Notes: generated by a model from the sequence alone, not told the origin. DNA of 37,307 bases from an uncultured Alistipes sp. (GCA_900550375.1 URRP01000026.1:1-37307), one strand, 5' to 3'. Shown: positions 1-8,346, counted from the first letter of the stretch. A program made the numbers and translations.

Positions 1-139
1 CGTGGATCAGGTTGTTGTTCAAGATGTCGAGCATCTCAAGAAACGAGGTGTCTGCCGAGATATTCTCGACTTTGTACGTCTCGAAGCCGCCCTTGGTCTT
101 AGCGTCCTTTTGACGCCATATCTTTAATGTAAAATTCAT
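1..139 (-). CDS. frdB: Fumarate reductase/succinate dehydrogenase iron-sulfur subunit (partial, N-terminus only)
   Basis: Only the first 46 codons are in the window; the gene continues past the left edge. The start ATG is at 139-137 and the protein opens MNFTLKIWRQK, the usual N-terminus of the Bacteroidetes FrdB/SdhB subunit. In the family this subunit carries three iron-sulfur clusters and passes electrons between the membrane quinol site and the flavoprotein; the cluster-binding cysteines lie outside the window and cannot be checked. It is the third gene of a frdC-frdA-frdB order, 36 bases after frdA, so it is almost certainly co-transcribed. Identification rests on the short N-terminus plus gene order. 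Confidence 0.85.
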   Translation of the reverse strand, partial: MNFTLKIWRQKDAKTKGGFETYKVENISADTSFLEMLDILNNNLIH

Positions 140-175
140 AATTTCAAATTGTTATTAAAGTTCAACGTCAAAAGC

Positions 176-2122
176 TTAGTCTTTGTAGTTGCGCTGAGCG
201 GGGTGTACGAATTCGAAGTTCAGCGGCTCTTTCGTCAGTTCGGGAGCGGCGTCCTCGCCCTTGTATTCCCAAACGGCGGCGTATACGAAGTTTTCGTCGT
301 CACGCTTGGCTTCGCCCTCTTCGGTCTGGTGCTCTACGCGGAAGTGACCGCCGCACGACTCCTCGCGGTTGAGTGCGTCGCGCGCCATCAGCTCGCCCAG
401 TTCGAGGAAGTCGGCCAGACGCAGCGCCTTTTCGAGCTCCACGTTGAAATCCTTCTCCTGACCTACGACTTTCACGTCTTTCCAGAACTCCTTGCGCAGC
501 GCCTGAATCTCGCTGATCGCCTTTTCGAGCGACTCCTTCGAGCGGGCCATGCCGACGTTCTCCCACATGATATGGCCGAGTTTCTTGTGAATGTCGTCCA
601 CCGACTGCTTGCCGCCGATCGACAGCAGCTTGGCGATCTTCTCCCTGACGCCCTTTTCCGCTTCGTCGAAAGCCCTGGTGTCGGTCTTCACCTTCGGAGC
701 CTGAATCTTGTGCGAGAGGTAGTCGCCGATGGTGTAGGGCAGTACGAAGTAGCCGTCGGCCAGACCCTGCATCAGGGCCGAAGCGCCGAGACGGTTCGCA
801 CCGTGGTCCGAGAAGTTGGCCTCGCCGATGGCGTACAGGCCGGGGATGGTGGTCATCAGGTTGTAATCGACCCAAATGCCGCCCATGGTGTAGTGCACGG
901 CGGGGAAGATCTGCATCGGCTGCTCGTAGGGACTAACGTCGGTGATCTCCTCGTACATGTCGAACAGGTTGCCGTAACGTTTCTTGATGATCTCCTTGCC
1001 CAGACGCTCGATGGCGGTCTTGAAGTCGAGGAATACGGCCAGTCCGGTCTCGTTTACGCCGAAGCCTGCGTCGCAGCGCTCCTTGGCGGCACGCGAAGCC
1101 ACGTCGCGCGGCACGAGGTTGCCGAAGGCCGGGTAGCGGCGCTCCAGATAGTAGTCGCGGTCCTCTTCGGCGATTTCCGACGGCATTTTCGCGCCGCTGC
1201 GGATCGCCTTCACGTCCTCGACCTTCTTGGGAACCCAGATGCGGCCGTCGTTACGCAGCGATTCGGACATCAGCGTCAGCTTCGACTGCTGCGTGCCGTG
1301 TACGGGGATACAGGTGGGGTGGATCTGCGTGAAGCAGGGGTTGGCGAAGCCGGCGCCCTTGCGGTAGCACTGGAAGGCTGCCGAACCGTTCGACGCCATG
1401 GCGTTGGTCGAGAGGAAGAAGACGTTGCCGTAACCGCCCGAAGCCAGTACGACGGCGTGTGCACCGAAGCGCTCCAGCTTGCCCGTTACGAGGTTGCGGG
1501 CGATGATGCCGCGCGCTTCGCCGTTCTCGACGACGATGTCGAGCATCTCGTGACGCGGGTAGCTCTTTACCGAGCCTGCGGCGATCTCCTTGTTCAGCGC
1601 GGCGTAGGCGCCCAGCAGCAGCTGCTGGCCCGTCTGACCGCGGGCATAGAAGGTACGCGACACCTGTGCGCCGCCGAACGAACGGTTGGCCAGCAGGCCG
1701 CCGTACTCGCGGGCGAAGGGCACGCCCTGACCGACGCACTGGTCGATGATGAGGTTCGCCACCTCGGCCAGACGATAGACGTTGGCCTCGCGGGCGCGGT
1801 AGTCGCCGCCCTTGATCGTATCGTAGAAGAGACGGTATACCGAGTCGTTGTCGTTCTGGTAGTTCTTCGCGGCGTTGATACCTCCCTGTGCGGCGATCGA
1901 GTGCGCGCGGCGGGGCGAATCCTGAATGCAGAAGACCTTGACGTTATAGCCCAGCTCGCCGAGCGAAGCGGCAGCGGATGCACCGCCCAGACCGGTTCCG
2001 ATAACGATGATGTCGAGTTTGCGTTTGTTGGCGGGGCTTACGACTTTGATGGCCGCCTTGTGGTTGCTCCATTTCTGAGCGAGCTCGCCGGCGGGAACTT
2101 TGGATTCTAATTTGAAAGCCAT
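176..2122 (-). CDS. frdA: Fumarate reductase/succinate dehydrogenase flavoprotein subunit
   Basis: A 648-residue flavoprotein that interconverts fumarate and succinate at the inner face of the cytoplasmic membrane. A dinucleotide-binding loop GTGLGG lies at residues 42-47, and the FAD-linking histidine is expected in RRAHSIAAQGG (His74). The substrate-site stretch HPTCIP and the C-terminal FAD motif region (GLYAIGE followed by HGANRLG) are all present, and the length is normal for the long (type B) form used by Bacteroidetes. It lies between frdC (31 bases upstream) and frdB (36 bases downstream) on the minus strand. In anaerobic Bacteroidales the complex mainly works as a menaquinol:fumarate reductase. 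Direction of catalysis is inferred from lineage, not from the sequence. Confidence 0.96.
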   Translation of the reverse strand: MAFKLESKVPAGELAQKWSNHKAAIKVVSPANKRKLDIIVIGTGLGGASAAASLGELGYNVKVFCIQDSPRRAHSIAAQGGINAAKNYQNDNDSVYRLFYDTIKGGDYRAREANVYRLAEVANLIIDQCVGQGVPFAREYGGLLANRSFGGAQVSRTFYARGQTGQQLLLGAYAALNKEIAAGSVKSYPRHEMLDIVVENGEARGIIARNLVTGKLERFGAHAVVLASGGYGNVFFLSTNAMASNGSAAFQCYRKGAGFANPCFTQIHPTCIPVHGTQQSKLTLMSESLRNDGRIWVPKKVEDVKAIRSGAKMPSEIAEEDRDYYLERRYPAFGNLVPRDVASRAAKERCDAGFGVNETGLAVFLDFKTAIERLGKEIIKKRYGNLFDMYEEITDVSPYEQPMQIFPAVHYTMGGIWVDYNLMTTIPGLYAIGEANFSDHGANRLGASALMQGLADGYFVLPYTIGDYLSHKIQAPKVKTDTRAFDEAEKGVREKIAKLLSIGGKQSVDDIHKKLGHIMWENVGMARSKESLEKAISEIQALRKEFWKDVKVVGQEKDFNVELEKALRLADFLELGELMARDALNREESCGGHFRVEHQTEEGEAKRDDENFVYAAVWEYKGEDAAPELTKEPLNFEFVHPAQRNYKD

Positions 2123-2153
2123 ATCTGGTGTGTTTTTTTAATTTATATAAACG

Positions 2154-2858
2154 TTAACATACACCGCCGTAGCAGGGGCAGATGCTCTGGACGAAGTAGA
2201 CCACGACGACCGCTGCGAAGCCGAGGAAGACGATCGAAGCGACGATGTTCGCCAGCCCTTTGAGGCGCGGGTACCATGTGTCGTTGGCCCAGCCCACCGA
2301 CTGGAACATCGACCATACGCCGTGGGTGAGGTGGAACCACAGTGCGGCGAACCACAGCAGGTAGATCACCACGTAGTACCACTGCGAGAAGGTGTACTGG
2401 ATCAGCGCGGCGCCGTCTGCCGGATGGAGACCCAGCGAATTGGCATGGCCGCCCATGATCTCTACGAGCTGCATCTTGGCCCAGAAGTTGAAGAGGTGGA
2501 GTACCAGACCGGCCAGAATGATCCAGCCCAGTACGAGCATGTTCTTCGACGCCCAGTCCACGCCCTGCTCGGTGACGGTCACCTCGTAACGCTGCGTGCC
2601 GCGTGCCTTGTAGTTGTTGTAGGTAAGCCAAAGGGCATAAACGAAGTGGATCAGCACACCGGCGGCCAGCACCACCGTACCGGCCAGTGCATACCAGTTG
2701 GCGCCCAGAAATGCGCAGATCATGTTATAGCCTTCGGGCGAGAGGATGGCCACAAGGTTCATGGACATGTGGAAGAGGATGAACAGCACGAGGAAACAAC
2801 CCGTAACGCTCATCACCAATTTCTTGCCAAGAGACGAATTGGTCAGAAAACAGCTCAT
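2154..2858 (-). CDS. frdC: Fumarate reductase/succinate dehydrogenase cytochrome b subunit
   Basis: A 234-residue membrane anchor, first gene of the frdCAB operon. About five hydrophobic helices are visible, several carrying histidines suited to haem ligation: FILFHMSMN, VLIHFVYALW, LVLHLFNFW and LWFHLTHGVW. This matches the single-polypeptide di-haem cytochrome b type of anchor, which oxidises menaquinol and binds the FrdAB catalytic dimer. The C-terminus is cysteine-rich (SICPCYGGVC), which is not needed for haem binding and has no obvious role. A Bacteroidetes-type promoter sits about 50 bases upstream of the start. The start ATG at 2858-2856 has no Shine-Dalgarno sequence, as usual in this phylum. 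Confidence 0.94.
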   Translation of the reverse strand: MSCFLTNSSLGKKLVMSVTGCFLVLFILFHMSMNLVAILSPEGYNMICAFLGANWYALAGTVVLAAGVLIHFVYALWLTYNNYKARGTQRYEVTVTEQGVDWASKNMLVLGWIILAGLVLHLFNFWAKMQLVEIMGGHANSLGLHPADGAALIQYTFSQWYYVVIYLLWFAALWFHLTHGVWSMFQSVGWANDTWYPRLKGLANIVASIVFLGFAAVVVVYFVQSICPCYGGVC

Positions 2859-2906
2859 AATGTTTGAATTTTGTTTATTTTTGTTAAGGTTTTCTTACAA
2901 GTGCCA

Positions 2907-2937
2907 CAAAGATAGGTATTGTTTGTCGAATAACAAT
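2907..2937 (-). promoter_or_regulatory. Promoter of the frdCAB operon
   Basis: Read on the minus strand, ATTG (2937-2934), a 19-base spacer and TATCTTTG (2914-2907) match the Bacteroidetes TTTG / TAnnTTTG promoter. It faces frdC. Confidence 0.7.
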
Positions 2938-2976
2938 ACGAAACGGTCGGAAATTATCGGATAAAATACCTAAAAC

Positions 2977-3525
2977 ATGGTAAAAAAAGAGATACGGGAA
3001 ACGATGCGCCGGCTCAACCGCGCAGTGGATTCGCAGCAGCGGCTGACAGCGGCGTCGGCAATCTTTTCAGCGGTCGAGCGGCTGCCCGAATTCCGTGCGG
3101 CACGCACCGTCGCGGTTTTTGCCGCACTGCCCGACGAACCGGCCACCGACGAGGTGCTGGCGCGCTGGGCCGAAACACGGCGTGTGGTGCTGCCCCGTGT
3201 CGAGGGCGATGAGATGCGCTTCTACGCCTGTCGTCCCGATGCGCTGGTCTTCGGGGCGTTCGGTATTCTGGAGCCGCAGGGCGAGCAGGCGTGCTCGGCC
3301 GGCGAGATCGATCTGGTGATCTGCCCGGGCGTGGCCTTCACCTCCGACGGTCGGCGGCTGGGGCGTGGCCGAGGGTACTACGACCGCTATCTGGGACAGT
3401 CCGCTTTTCGGGGATTCCGTGTGGGCGTCTGCTATGCCCATCAGCTGGTGGACGACCTGCCCGTCGAACCGCACGACGTGCGGATGGACGTTGTCGTCAG
3501 CGACCATAGCAAGATACTGTTGTGA
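2977..3525 (+). CDS. 5-formyltetrahydrofolate cyclo-ligase
   Basis: A 182-residue cytosolic enzyme of the 5-FTHF cyclo-ligase (MTHFS/YgfA) family, which uses ATP to convert 5-formyl-THF to 5,10-methenyl-THF and so returns the storage form of folate to one-carbon metabolism. The N-terminus has the basic start with conserved lysine and arginine (MVKKEIRETMRRL). The family signature is clear towards the C-terminus: ICPGVAFTSDGRRLGRG followed by RGYYDRYL, which forms the ATP/folate pocket. Length is typical. It is divergent from frdC with 118 bases between starts and stands alone on its strand. No clear promoter was found; no neighbouring folate gene is visible. Confidence 0.93.
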   Translation: MVKKEIRETMRRLNRAVDSQQRLTAASAIFSAVERLPEFRAARTVAVFAALPDEPATDEVLARWAETRRVVLPRVEGDEMRFYACRPDALVFGAFGILEPQGEQACSAGEIDLVICPGVAFTSDGRRLGRGRGYYDRYLGQSAFRGFRVGVCYAHQLVDDLPVEPHDVRMDVVVSDHSKILL

Positions 3526-3633
3526 AAACCTGATTGTGCCGATCGCGACTTTATTGATAAATTAATAGTATTTTATTTGTGTGATAGTTAAAAAATATGT
3601 ATTATTGTTTGGGCATTTAAAAAAAACAATTAT

Positions 3634-4203
3634 ATGAATAACTTTCGAAAGATTTTAGTTGTCTATTTGGGAGGTATCGTATTCTTTTTGTGCGGTTGTT
3701 CAAACGGAGAGAATAGTTCTTCCGGGACGAAAGAGTATTCGAGTCTTTCGAAAAACCGATCTACCTTTGTGTCGGTCGAGCAGGCTGAAGAGAATTTGCA
3801 GGCATTTATGTCGAAACTGGATGGAGAGACTCGCTCGGTAAAAAAACGAGAGATTACAGAAATATTTACTCTCGGAGGATTTAATGAAACAAGATCTAAA
3901 GGTTCGTCTGAGGATACTCCTCTGGTTTATTTGTTTAATTTTGCCGACGATCGAGGATATACCTTGGTATCGGGCGATACGCGTGTTGGTGATGTTTTGG
4001 CTTTTGTAGAGAAGGGAAATCTGGATCCAGAGGTCGGAACCGATAATCCGGGGTTGGCGATCTTTTTGTCGAATGCCGATACGTATTATAGACTTAAAAC
4101 AGGGCTGCCGGTATATGATGCGGACGGCAATTTGATCGAACTGATGAATGACGACGGCTACGATCCCGATATCGATGAAGATTATGTAGAATATTCCGAT
4201 TGA
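3634..4203 (+). CDS. Fragment: lipoprotein signal plus C10 propeptide/Spi-like domain
   Basis: The 189 residues upstream of the TGA. The N-terminus has a hydrophobic segment ending in a lipobox (FLCGC), so any product would be an acylated envelope protein. Residues about 45-150 resemble the propeptide/Spi inhibitor fold of C10 peptidases, with TPLVYLFNFADDRGYTLVSG followed by DTRVGDVLAF as the most characteristic part. On its own it would be a tethered Spi-like inhibitor without a protease, an arrangement that does occur in this family as a separate gene, so a remaining function cannot be ruled out. The simplest reading is the broken front half of the gene at 3634-4983. Confidence 0.7.
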   Translation: MNNFRKILVVYLGGIVFFLCGCSNGENSSSGTKEYSSLSKNRSTFVSVEQAEENLQAFMSKLDGETRSVKKREITEIFTLGGFNETRSKGSSEDTPLVYLFNFADDRGYTLVSGDTRVGDVLAFVEKGNLDPEVGTDNPGLAIFLSNADTYYRLKTGLPVYDADGNLIELMNDDGYDPDIDEDYVEYSD

Positions 4204-4983
4204 GAAGATGCTTATGAGTATGGGGAAAAGATCCCCTGTCAATGGGGGCAAGAGTTCCCATTGAATAAGTATTGTCATACGGGCGATGGGGAATTGGCTA
4301 TGGTCGGATGTGTGGCGGTTGCCGTCGGGCAGATCATGTATTATTATGGTTACGGAGTTAAAAATAATACGACCTATGACTGGGATTTGATACGTGATTT
4401 CAAAAAGTGGAACGATTATACGGAGCCATCTGTAAATGCTGCGGCAAGATTTCTTGCGGATTTAGGCAGTACGGGGAATTTGAATATGAATTACGGAACG
4501 GTTCAGAGCGGCAGCCACACCGAAAATGTTCCGCAAACATTCCGAAACTTCGGATATACCCATGTCGGAGAGATCGAGGACTATGAATCTCATTACTCCT
4601 CTTTTTCGAAATCCATAAGAACGAAGAGACCCGTATATATGTCGGGGTATGCTACGCGGCAGACGATTCCCAATTCGACGTTGAATATAGCTACGGACAG
4701 AGTCGAATATACTGACGGACATGCTTGGATAATAGACACGGAATTGACACAAATTAGGTATATTTATACTTATAGGTATGACGGCGTGTTGCTTAAGACG
4801 GAACATGAGACCCGAGATCTCGTTCATTGCAATTGGGGATGGTACGGGGATGCTGATGGATATTATTTCGATAATGCATTGCGTCCTGCTGGAGGCCTTG
4901 TTATCGGAGAAAAACCGCCGTACGGTATGGGAACTTTGCATTATAGATATTATCTTAAGATAATACCGAATATTTATCCTTAA
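4204..4983 (+). CDS. Fragment: C10 peptidase catalytic domain
   Basis: The catalytic half downstream of the TGA, about 259 codons in the same frame as the propeptide. Catalytic Cys and His are present, as are the WGQ substrate-pocket motif and the HCNWGWYGDADGYYFDN block near the C-terminus. There is no signal peptide and no good initiation site: the first in-frame ATG (4300) is only three codons before the catalytic cysteine, and a TTG at 4261 lies after the WGQ motif. Expression as a separate working protein is therefore improbable unless the TGA is read through. Confidence 0.65.
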   Translation, partial: EDAYEYGEKIPCQWGQEFPLNKYCHTGDGELAMVGCVAVAVGQIMYYYGYGVKNNTTYDWDLIRDFKKWNDYTEPSVNAAARFLADLGSTGNLNMNYGTVQSGSHTENVPQTFRNFGYTHVGEIEDYESHYSSFSKSIRTKRPVYMSGYATRQTIPNSTLNIATDRVEYTDGHAWIIDTELTQIRYIYTYRYDGVLLKTEHETRDLVHCNWGWYGDADGYYFDNALRPAGGLVIGEKPPYGMGTLHYRYYLKIIPNIYP

Positions 4984-4994
4984 ATCCGACAGAT

Positions 4995-5687
4995 ATGAAC
5001 TGGTTTTTACGTATGATCGGAATCGTTTGTTCGTTGGGTGTTATCGAGTGTTGCTCGGACATGAATACGGATACGACCCCACCCGAAGAGGGTGGCGAGA
5101 TCGACGGTGCGGTTTATTCGACGCATTATGTCCAACAATATATTGATGTCGATTTGTTATCGTCGGCAATTCATAACGAGAATTCTGTGCGAATCTATTG
5201 TGCGGGACAGGCATATGGCGGCGGTTATTTTGCTGACCGTTATGGAGATAATGGATTTAATCGTAATATCGGAATAAATTCGACACGAGTGATCCTTAAC
5301 TGTTTTACGGCGATCGATCTGGTGAGTGATAGCGACTTCGACGATTGTCATAAGGCGGGAGCTTCGTTGGCCGATATTGCATTTGTAGCGGGCGTCTCGC
5401 CTTACAAATATATCAAGAGCGGCTATACTGAGACGTTCGATTGGAAAAATCGACCTGCGGCATTTACGGAGAATTCGCTGAGCATGAATTTTTGGTCGAC
5501 CAATTTTCCGATCTATCGGCGGTTGTCTGAGGTCAGCGGTGAGGATCTGGCGTTGATGGAACGGATGTTTTATTTGGTTTTCGAGGCGCAACCGACCTTG
5601 AGTAAGACGCATAAGATGACCCTGACGGTTACGGATAATGCGGGTCGAAAGATCCCTCTTGCGTTTGATTGGAAGGTCGCTGAGTGA
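4995..5687 (+). CDS. Uncharacterised secreted or lipid-anchored protein downstream of the C10 protease
   Basis: A 230-residue protein I do not recognise. It opens with a hydrophobic signal (MNWFLRMIGIVCSLGV) followed by ECCSDMNTDTTPPEEGGE, which could be a poor lipobox with acylation at a cysteine near residue 19 and an acidic, proline-rich tether. The rest is a mixed soluble domain ending in TLTVTDNAGRKIPLAFDWKV, which looks like beta strands. The gene begins 11 bases after the protease stop codon, has the same AT-rich base use, and ends before the shared terminator, so it was probably co-transcribed with the protease. In Bacteroides, C10 proteases can be followed by inhibitor genes; this protein is longer than those inhibitors, so such a role is only a guess. 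Confidence 0.7.
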   Translation: MNWFLRMIGIVCSLGVIECCSDMNTDTTPPEEGGEIDGAVYSTHYVQQYIDVDLLSSAIHNENSVRIYCAGQAYGGGYFADRYGDNGFNRNIGINSTRVILNCFTAIDLVSDSDFDDCHKAGASLADIAFVAGVSPYKYIKSGYTETFDWKNRPAAFTENSLSMNFWSTNFPIYRRLSEVSGEDLALMERMFYLVFEAQPTLSKTHKMTLTVTDNAGRKIPLAFDWKVAE

Positions 5688-5725
5688 TCTGATAGACAAC
5701 TCTCCGATCGGGCTTGGCCGTTCAT

Positions 5726-5764
5726 AAAAATACGGAGCGCTATCTCAAAGTGCTCCGTATTTTT
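5726..5764. terminator. Bidirectional terminator between the 4995-5687 gene and gdhA
   Basis: A 13-bp perfect inverted repeat (AAAAATACGGAGC at 5726-5738, complement at 5752-5764) with a 13-base loop. The A-rich and T-rich ends give a U-run in both directions, which suits the two convergent genes. Confidence 0.85.
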
Positions 5765-5779
5765 ATCGGGTGGTGGTAA

Positions 5780-7135
5780 TTAGCAGCAGCCTTGCGCCAG
5801 CATGGCGTTGGCGACCTTCATGAAGCCGCCGATATTGGCGCCCTTCACATAGTTGATATAGCCGTTGGGCTCGGTGCCGTATTTCACGCATACGGCATGG
5901 ATGCTCTTCATGATCGAATGCAACTTGGCGTCGACCTCCTCGGGCGACCAGTGCAGACGCATCGAGTTCTGGCTCATCTCCAGTCCCGACGTAGCTACGC
6001 CGCCGGCGTTGGCCGCCTTGCCCGGTGCATAGAGGAGCTTGTTGTCTTGGAAGATCTTGATCGCTTCGGGCGTCGAGGGCATGTTGGCGCCTTCGGCCAC
6101 GCAGATGCAGCCGTTCTTCACGAGTGCTGCGGCCTCTTCGCCGTTCAGCTCGTTCTGTGTGGCGCACGGCATGGCGATGTCGCATTTCACGCTCCACGGC
6201 CGCTCGCCGGGATAGTAGGTCGCTTCGGGATACCGGTCGGCGTACTCCTTGATTCGTCCGCGGAAGACGTTTTTCAGCTCCATGACGTACTCCAGCTTCT
6301 CGGGTGTGATTCCCGTGGGGTCGTAGACGTAACCCGACGAATCGGAGAGCGTCACGACCTTGGCGCCGAGCTGGGTGGCTTTTTGCGTGGCGTACTGCGC
6401 CACGTTGCCCGAACCGGAGATGCAGACCGTCTTGCCTTCGAATTTCAGATTGCGTGTTGCGAGCATCTCCTGTGCGAAGTAGCAGGTGCCGTATCCCGTT
6501 GCTTCGGGACGCATCGCCGAGCCGCCCCAGCCGATGCCCTTGCCGGTGAAGGTGCCGGTGAACTCGTCGCGCAGACGCTTGTACTGACCGAACATGAAGC
6601 CGATCTCACGGCCGCCGACGCCGATGTCGCCTGCCGGAACGTCGGTGTCCTGCCCGATGTGGCGCGCCAGCTCGGTAACGAACGACTGACAGAAACGCAT
6701 CACCTCGTTATCGGACTTGCCCTTGGGGTTGAAGTCCGAACCGCCCTTGCCGCCGCCCATCGGGAGCGTCGTGAGGCTGTTCTTGAAGGTCTGCTCGAAG
6801 GCGAGGAACTTCAGGATCGAAAGGTTCACCGAAGCATGGAACCGAATACCTCCTTTATAGGGACCGATAGCGCTGTTCATCTGCACGCGGTAGCCGCGGT
6901 TGATCTCGATCTCGCCCTTGTCGTTGAGCCAAGGCACGCGGAAGATGATGACGCGCTCGGGTTCGGCGATGCGTTCGAGCACCTTCATCTTGCTCAGGAC
7001 GGGGTTCATGACGATGTACTCCGCCAGCGATTCGGCAACCTCCTTCACTGCCTGATGGAACTCGGGTTCACCGGCGTTTTTGGCAACGATTCCGGCCATG
7101 AACTCGTCGACAAATTTTTGTGCTTCTTTCTCCAT
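5780..7135 (-). CDS. gdhA: NADP-specific glutamate dehydrogenase
   Basis: A 451-residue cytosolic enzyme of the hexameric class I family, which assimilates ammonia onto 2-oxoglutarate using NADPH, the main nitrogen entry route in Bacteroidales. Conserved blocks include SAIGPYKGGIRFH, the catalytic-lysine region TLPMGGGKGGSDFNPKGKSD, PAGDIGVGGREIGFMFGQY and the nucleotide-binding loop CISGSGNVAQY. The frame stays open for another 42 codons upstream, but that part is low-complexity shadow sequence; the ATG at 7135-7133 gives the family's normal MEKEAQKFVDEFM start. No TAnnTTTG promoter box was found in the 200-base leader, which instead holds two inverted repeats (7167-7225 and 7277-7290). It stands alone between a terminator and a kinase gene. 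Confidence 0.96.
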   Translation of the reverse strand: MEKEAQKFVDEFMAGIVAKNAGEPEFHQAVKEVAESLAEYIVMNPVLSKMKVLERIAEPERVIIFRVPWLNDKGEIEINRGYRVQMNSAIGPYKGGIRFHASVNLSILKFLAFEQTFKNSLTTLPMGGGKGGSDFNPKGKSDNEVMRFCQSFVTELARHIGQDTDVPAGDIGVGGREIGFMFGQYKRLRDEFTGTFTGKGIGWGGSAMRPEATGYGTCYFAQEMLATRNLKFEGKTVCISGSGNVAQYATQKATQLGAKVVTLSDSSGYVYDPTGITPEKLEYVMELKNVFRGRIKEYADRYPEATYYPGERPWSVKCDIAMPCATQNELNGEEAAALVKNGCICVAEGANMPSTPEAIKIFQDNKLLYAPGKAANAGGVATSGLEMSQNSMRLHWSPEEVDAKLHSIMKSIHAVCVKYGTEPNGYINYVKGANIGGFMKVANAMLAQGCC

Positions 7136-7344
7136 AATTAGAGGTGTTTTTGAATGACGTCCCGATGAATTCGGCATCGAATCGACTGATTGATTGTCAT
7201 AAACCGTGAAGCCGGTGCCGAATTCACCGAGCCTTCGCGTTCGGGCCCTTTGCGCGCCCATCCGAATGTGTGTGGGGGAGGGTACCCTCCTAACCTAAAC
7301 CTGTAACCTTATCGAAGAGCAGCGTGCGAACGCTGCTGAATTCG

Positions 7345-8346
7345 CTAAAAGAGATAACGTTCACGGCGCACCTTCTTCACGAGGCGGAAGATATCCTCCC
7401 ATGCCTCCTCGCCGAAGGTCGTGCCGACCACCTCGATGACCTTTCCGGCCGTGATCGCGCCGATCGTGCCGCACTGCCTGAGCGAGAGTCCGGCGCACAT
7501 GCCGTAGAGGAATCCTGCGGCGTAGAAGTCGCCGGCACCCGTCGTATCGACCCGCTTGGCAGCGGCCATGATGCCGACGTGTACCACTTCGCTTCCGTGC
7601 TTGATGAGTGCGCCGCGGATGCCGATCTTGACGATCGCCAGCTCGCACAGCTGCGAAATGGCTTGCAGCGCGTTGATCGGCTCCTCCTCGCCCGTGAAGG
7701 CGATCGCCTCGTCTTCATTCGCGAAAACGATGTCCACATAGCTTTCGACCAGATTGCGTAAGAAGTCGAGGTTCTCCTTGACGATGTTGAAACTTGCCAG
7801 ATCGATGGCCACCTGCAGCCCGTGCTCTTTGGCCAGCCGTGCCGTGTGTTCGATCAGTTCGTGGTTCTGTACCAGATAGCCCTCGATGTAGATGCAGTCG
7901 AATCCTTCGAAAATTTCGGGACGGATGTCGGCCGCCGTCAGTTCGAGCGCTGCACCCAGATGGGTAATCATCGTGCGCTCGCCGTCGGGCGAGATCAGTG
8001 CCACGCACTTGCCCGAACGCTCCTTGCCGCGGAAGATATGGGGTTTTACCCCGAGATTATCGAGCGCCTGTTCGAAAAAGTCGCCCGTCGTATCTGGCCC
8101 GACCTTGCCGATGAAGCCGACCTCGCAGCCCAGACGCGCCATGGCGCGGATCGTGTTGCCGGCCGAGCCGCCCAGCGAGAGCGAATAGGGGAGTCCTGCG
8201 ACCGATTTCGAAATTTCGGTCTGCAGCTTGTTGTCCACCAGACTCATGGAGCCTTTTTCGAGCGAGTATTTCTTCAGTACGGAGTCCGACTCCAGATTGA
8301 CCAGCATGTCCGTCAGGGCATTGCCGATGCCGATTACGCGTTTCAT
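7345..8346 (-). CDS. PfkB-family carbohydrate kinase (adenosine kinase-like)
   Basis: A 333-residue kinase of the ribokinase/PfkB superfamily. The N-terminal glycine pair region SLSLGGSAGNTIRAMARLG and the C-terminal PfkB signature DTTGAGDFYAAGF, with the catalytic-base aspartate and anion hole, are both intact. The MKRVIGIGNALTDMLV start and the FANEDEAIAFTG block resemble the group usually annotated as adenosine kinase, which makes AMP from adenosine and ATP. A sugar or other nucleoside substrate cannot be excluded. It lies 44 bases downstream of pfkA on the same strand and may be co-transcribed with it. A GC hairpin (7318-7337) follows the stop codon without a clear U-run. Confidence 0.88.
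   Translation of the reverse strand: MKRVIGIGNALTDMLVNLESDSVLKKYSLEKGSMSLVDNKLQTEISKSVAGLPYSLSLGGSAGNTIRAMARLGCEVGFIGKVGPDTTGDFFEQALDNLGVKPHIFRGKERSGKCVALISPDGERTMITHLGAALELTAADIRPEIFEGFDCIYIEGYLVQNHELIEHTARLAKEHGLQVAIDLASFNIVKENLDFLRNLVESYVDIVFANEDEAIAFTGEEEPINALQAISQLCELAIVKIGIRGALIKHGSEVVHVGIMAAAKRVDTTGAGDFYAAGFLYGMCAGLSLRQCGTIGAITAGKVIEVVGTTFGEEAWEDIFRLVKKVRRERYLF

Larger units (their letters stand above)
3634..4983 (+). pseudogene. C10-family (streptopain-like) cysteine protease lipoprotein, interrupted by an in-frame TGA
   Basis: One 450-codon reading frame is broken by a single TGA at 4201-4203. Before it lie a lipoprotein signal (FFLCGC lipobox) and a Spi/propeptide-like domain. After it, without any frame change, come WGQEFPLNKYC, the catalytic cysteine in MVGCVAVAVGQIMYYY (codon 4309-4311), the catalytic histidine in DGHAWIID (codon 4720-4722) and the NWGW-type C-terminal motif. 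In the C10 family these parts form one secreted zymogen whose propeptide blocks the active site until cleaved. No acceptable start codon lies between the TGA and the WGQ motif, so a stand-alone protease is unlikely. It is either a recent nonsense mutation (for instance CGA to TGA), a sequencing error, or translational read-through. Everything else is intact, so decay would be recent. Confidence 0.75.

Noticed and set aside
149..2110. 653-codon open frame on the plus strand opposite frdA
   Set aside because: It mirrors the frdA frame in GC-rich codons and has no family motif; frdA is certain.
4201..4203. TGA as a selenocysteine codon
   Set aside because: It lies in a linker before the catalytic domain, not at a redox site, no SECIS-like hairpin was apparent behind it, and the family has no selenoprotein members that I know of.
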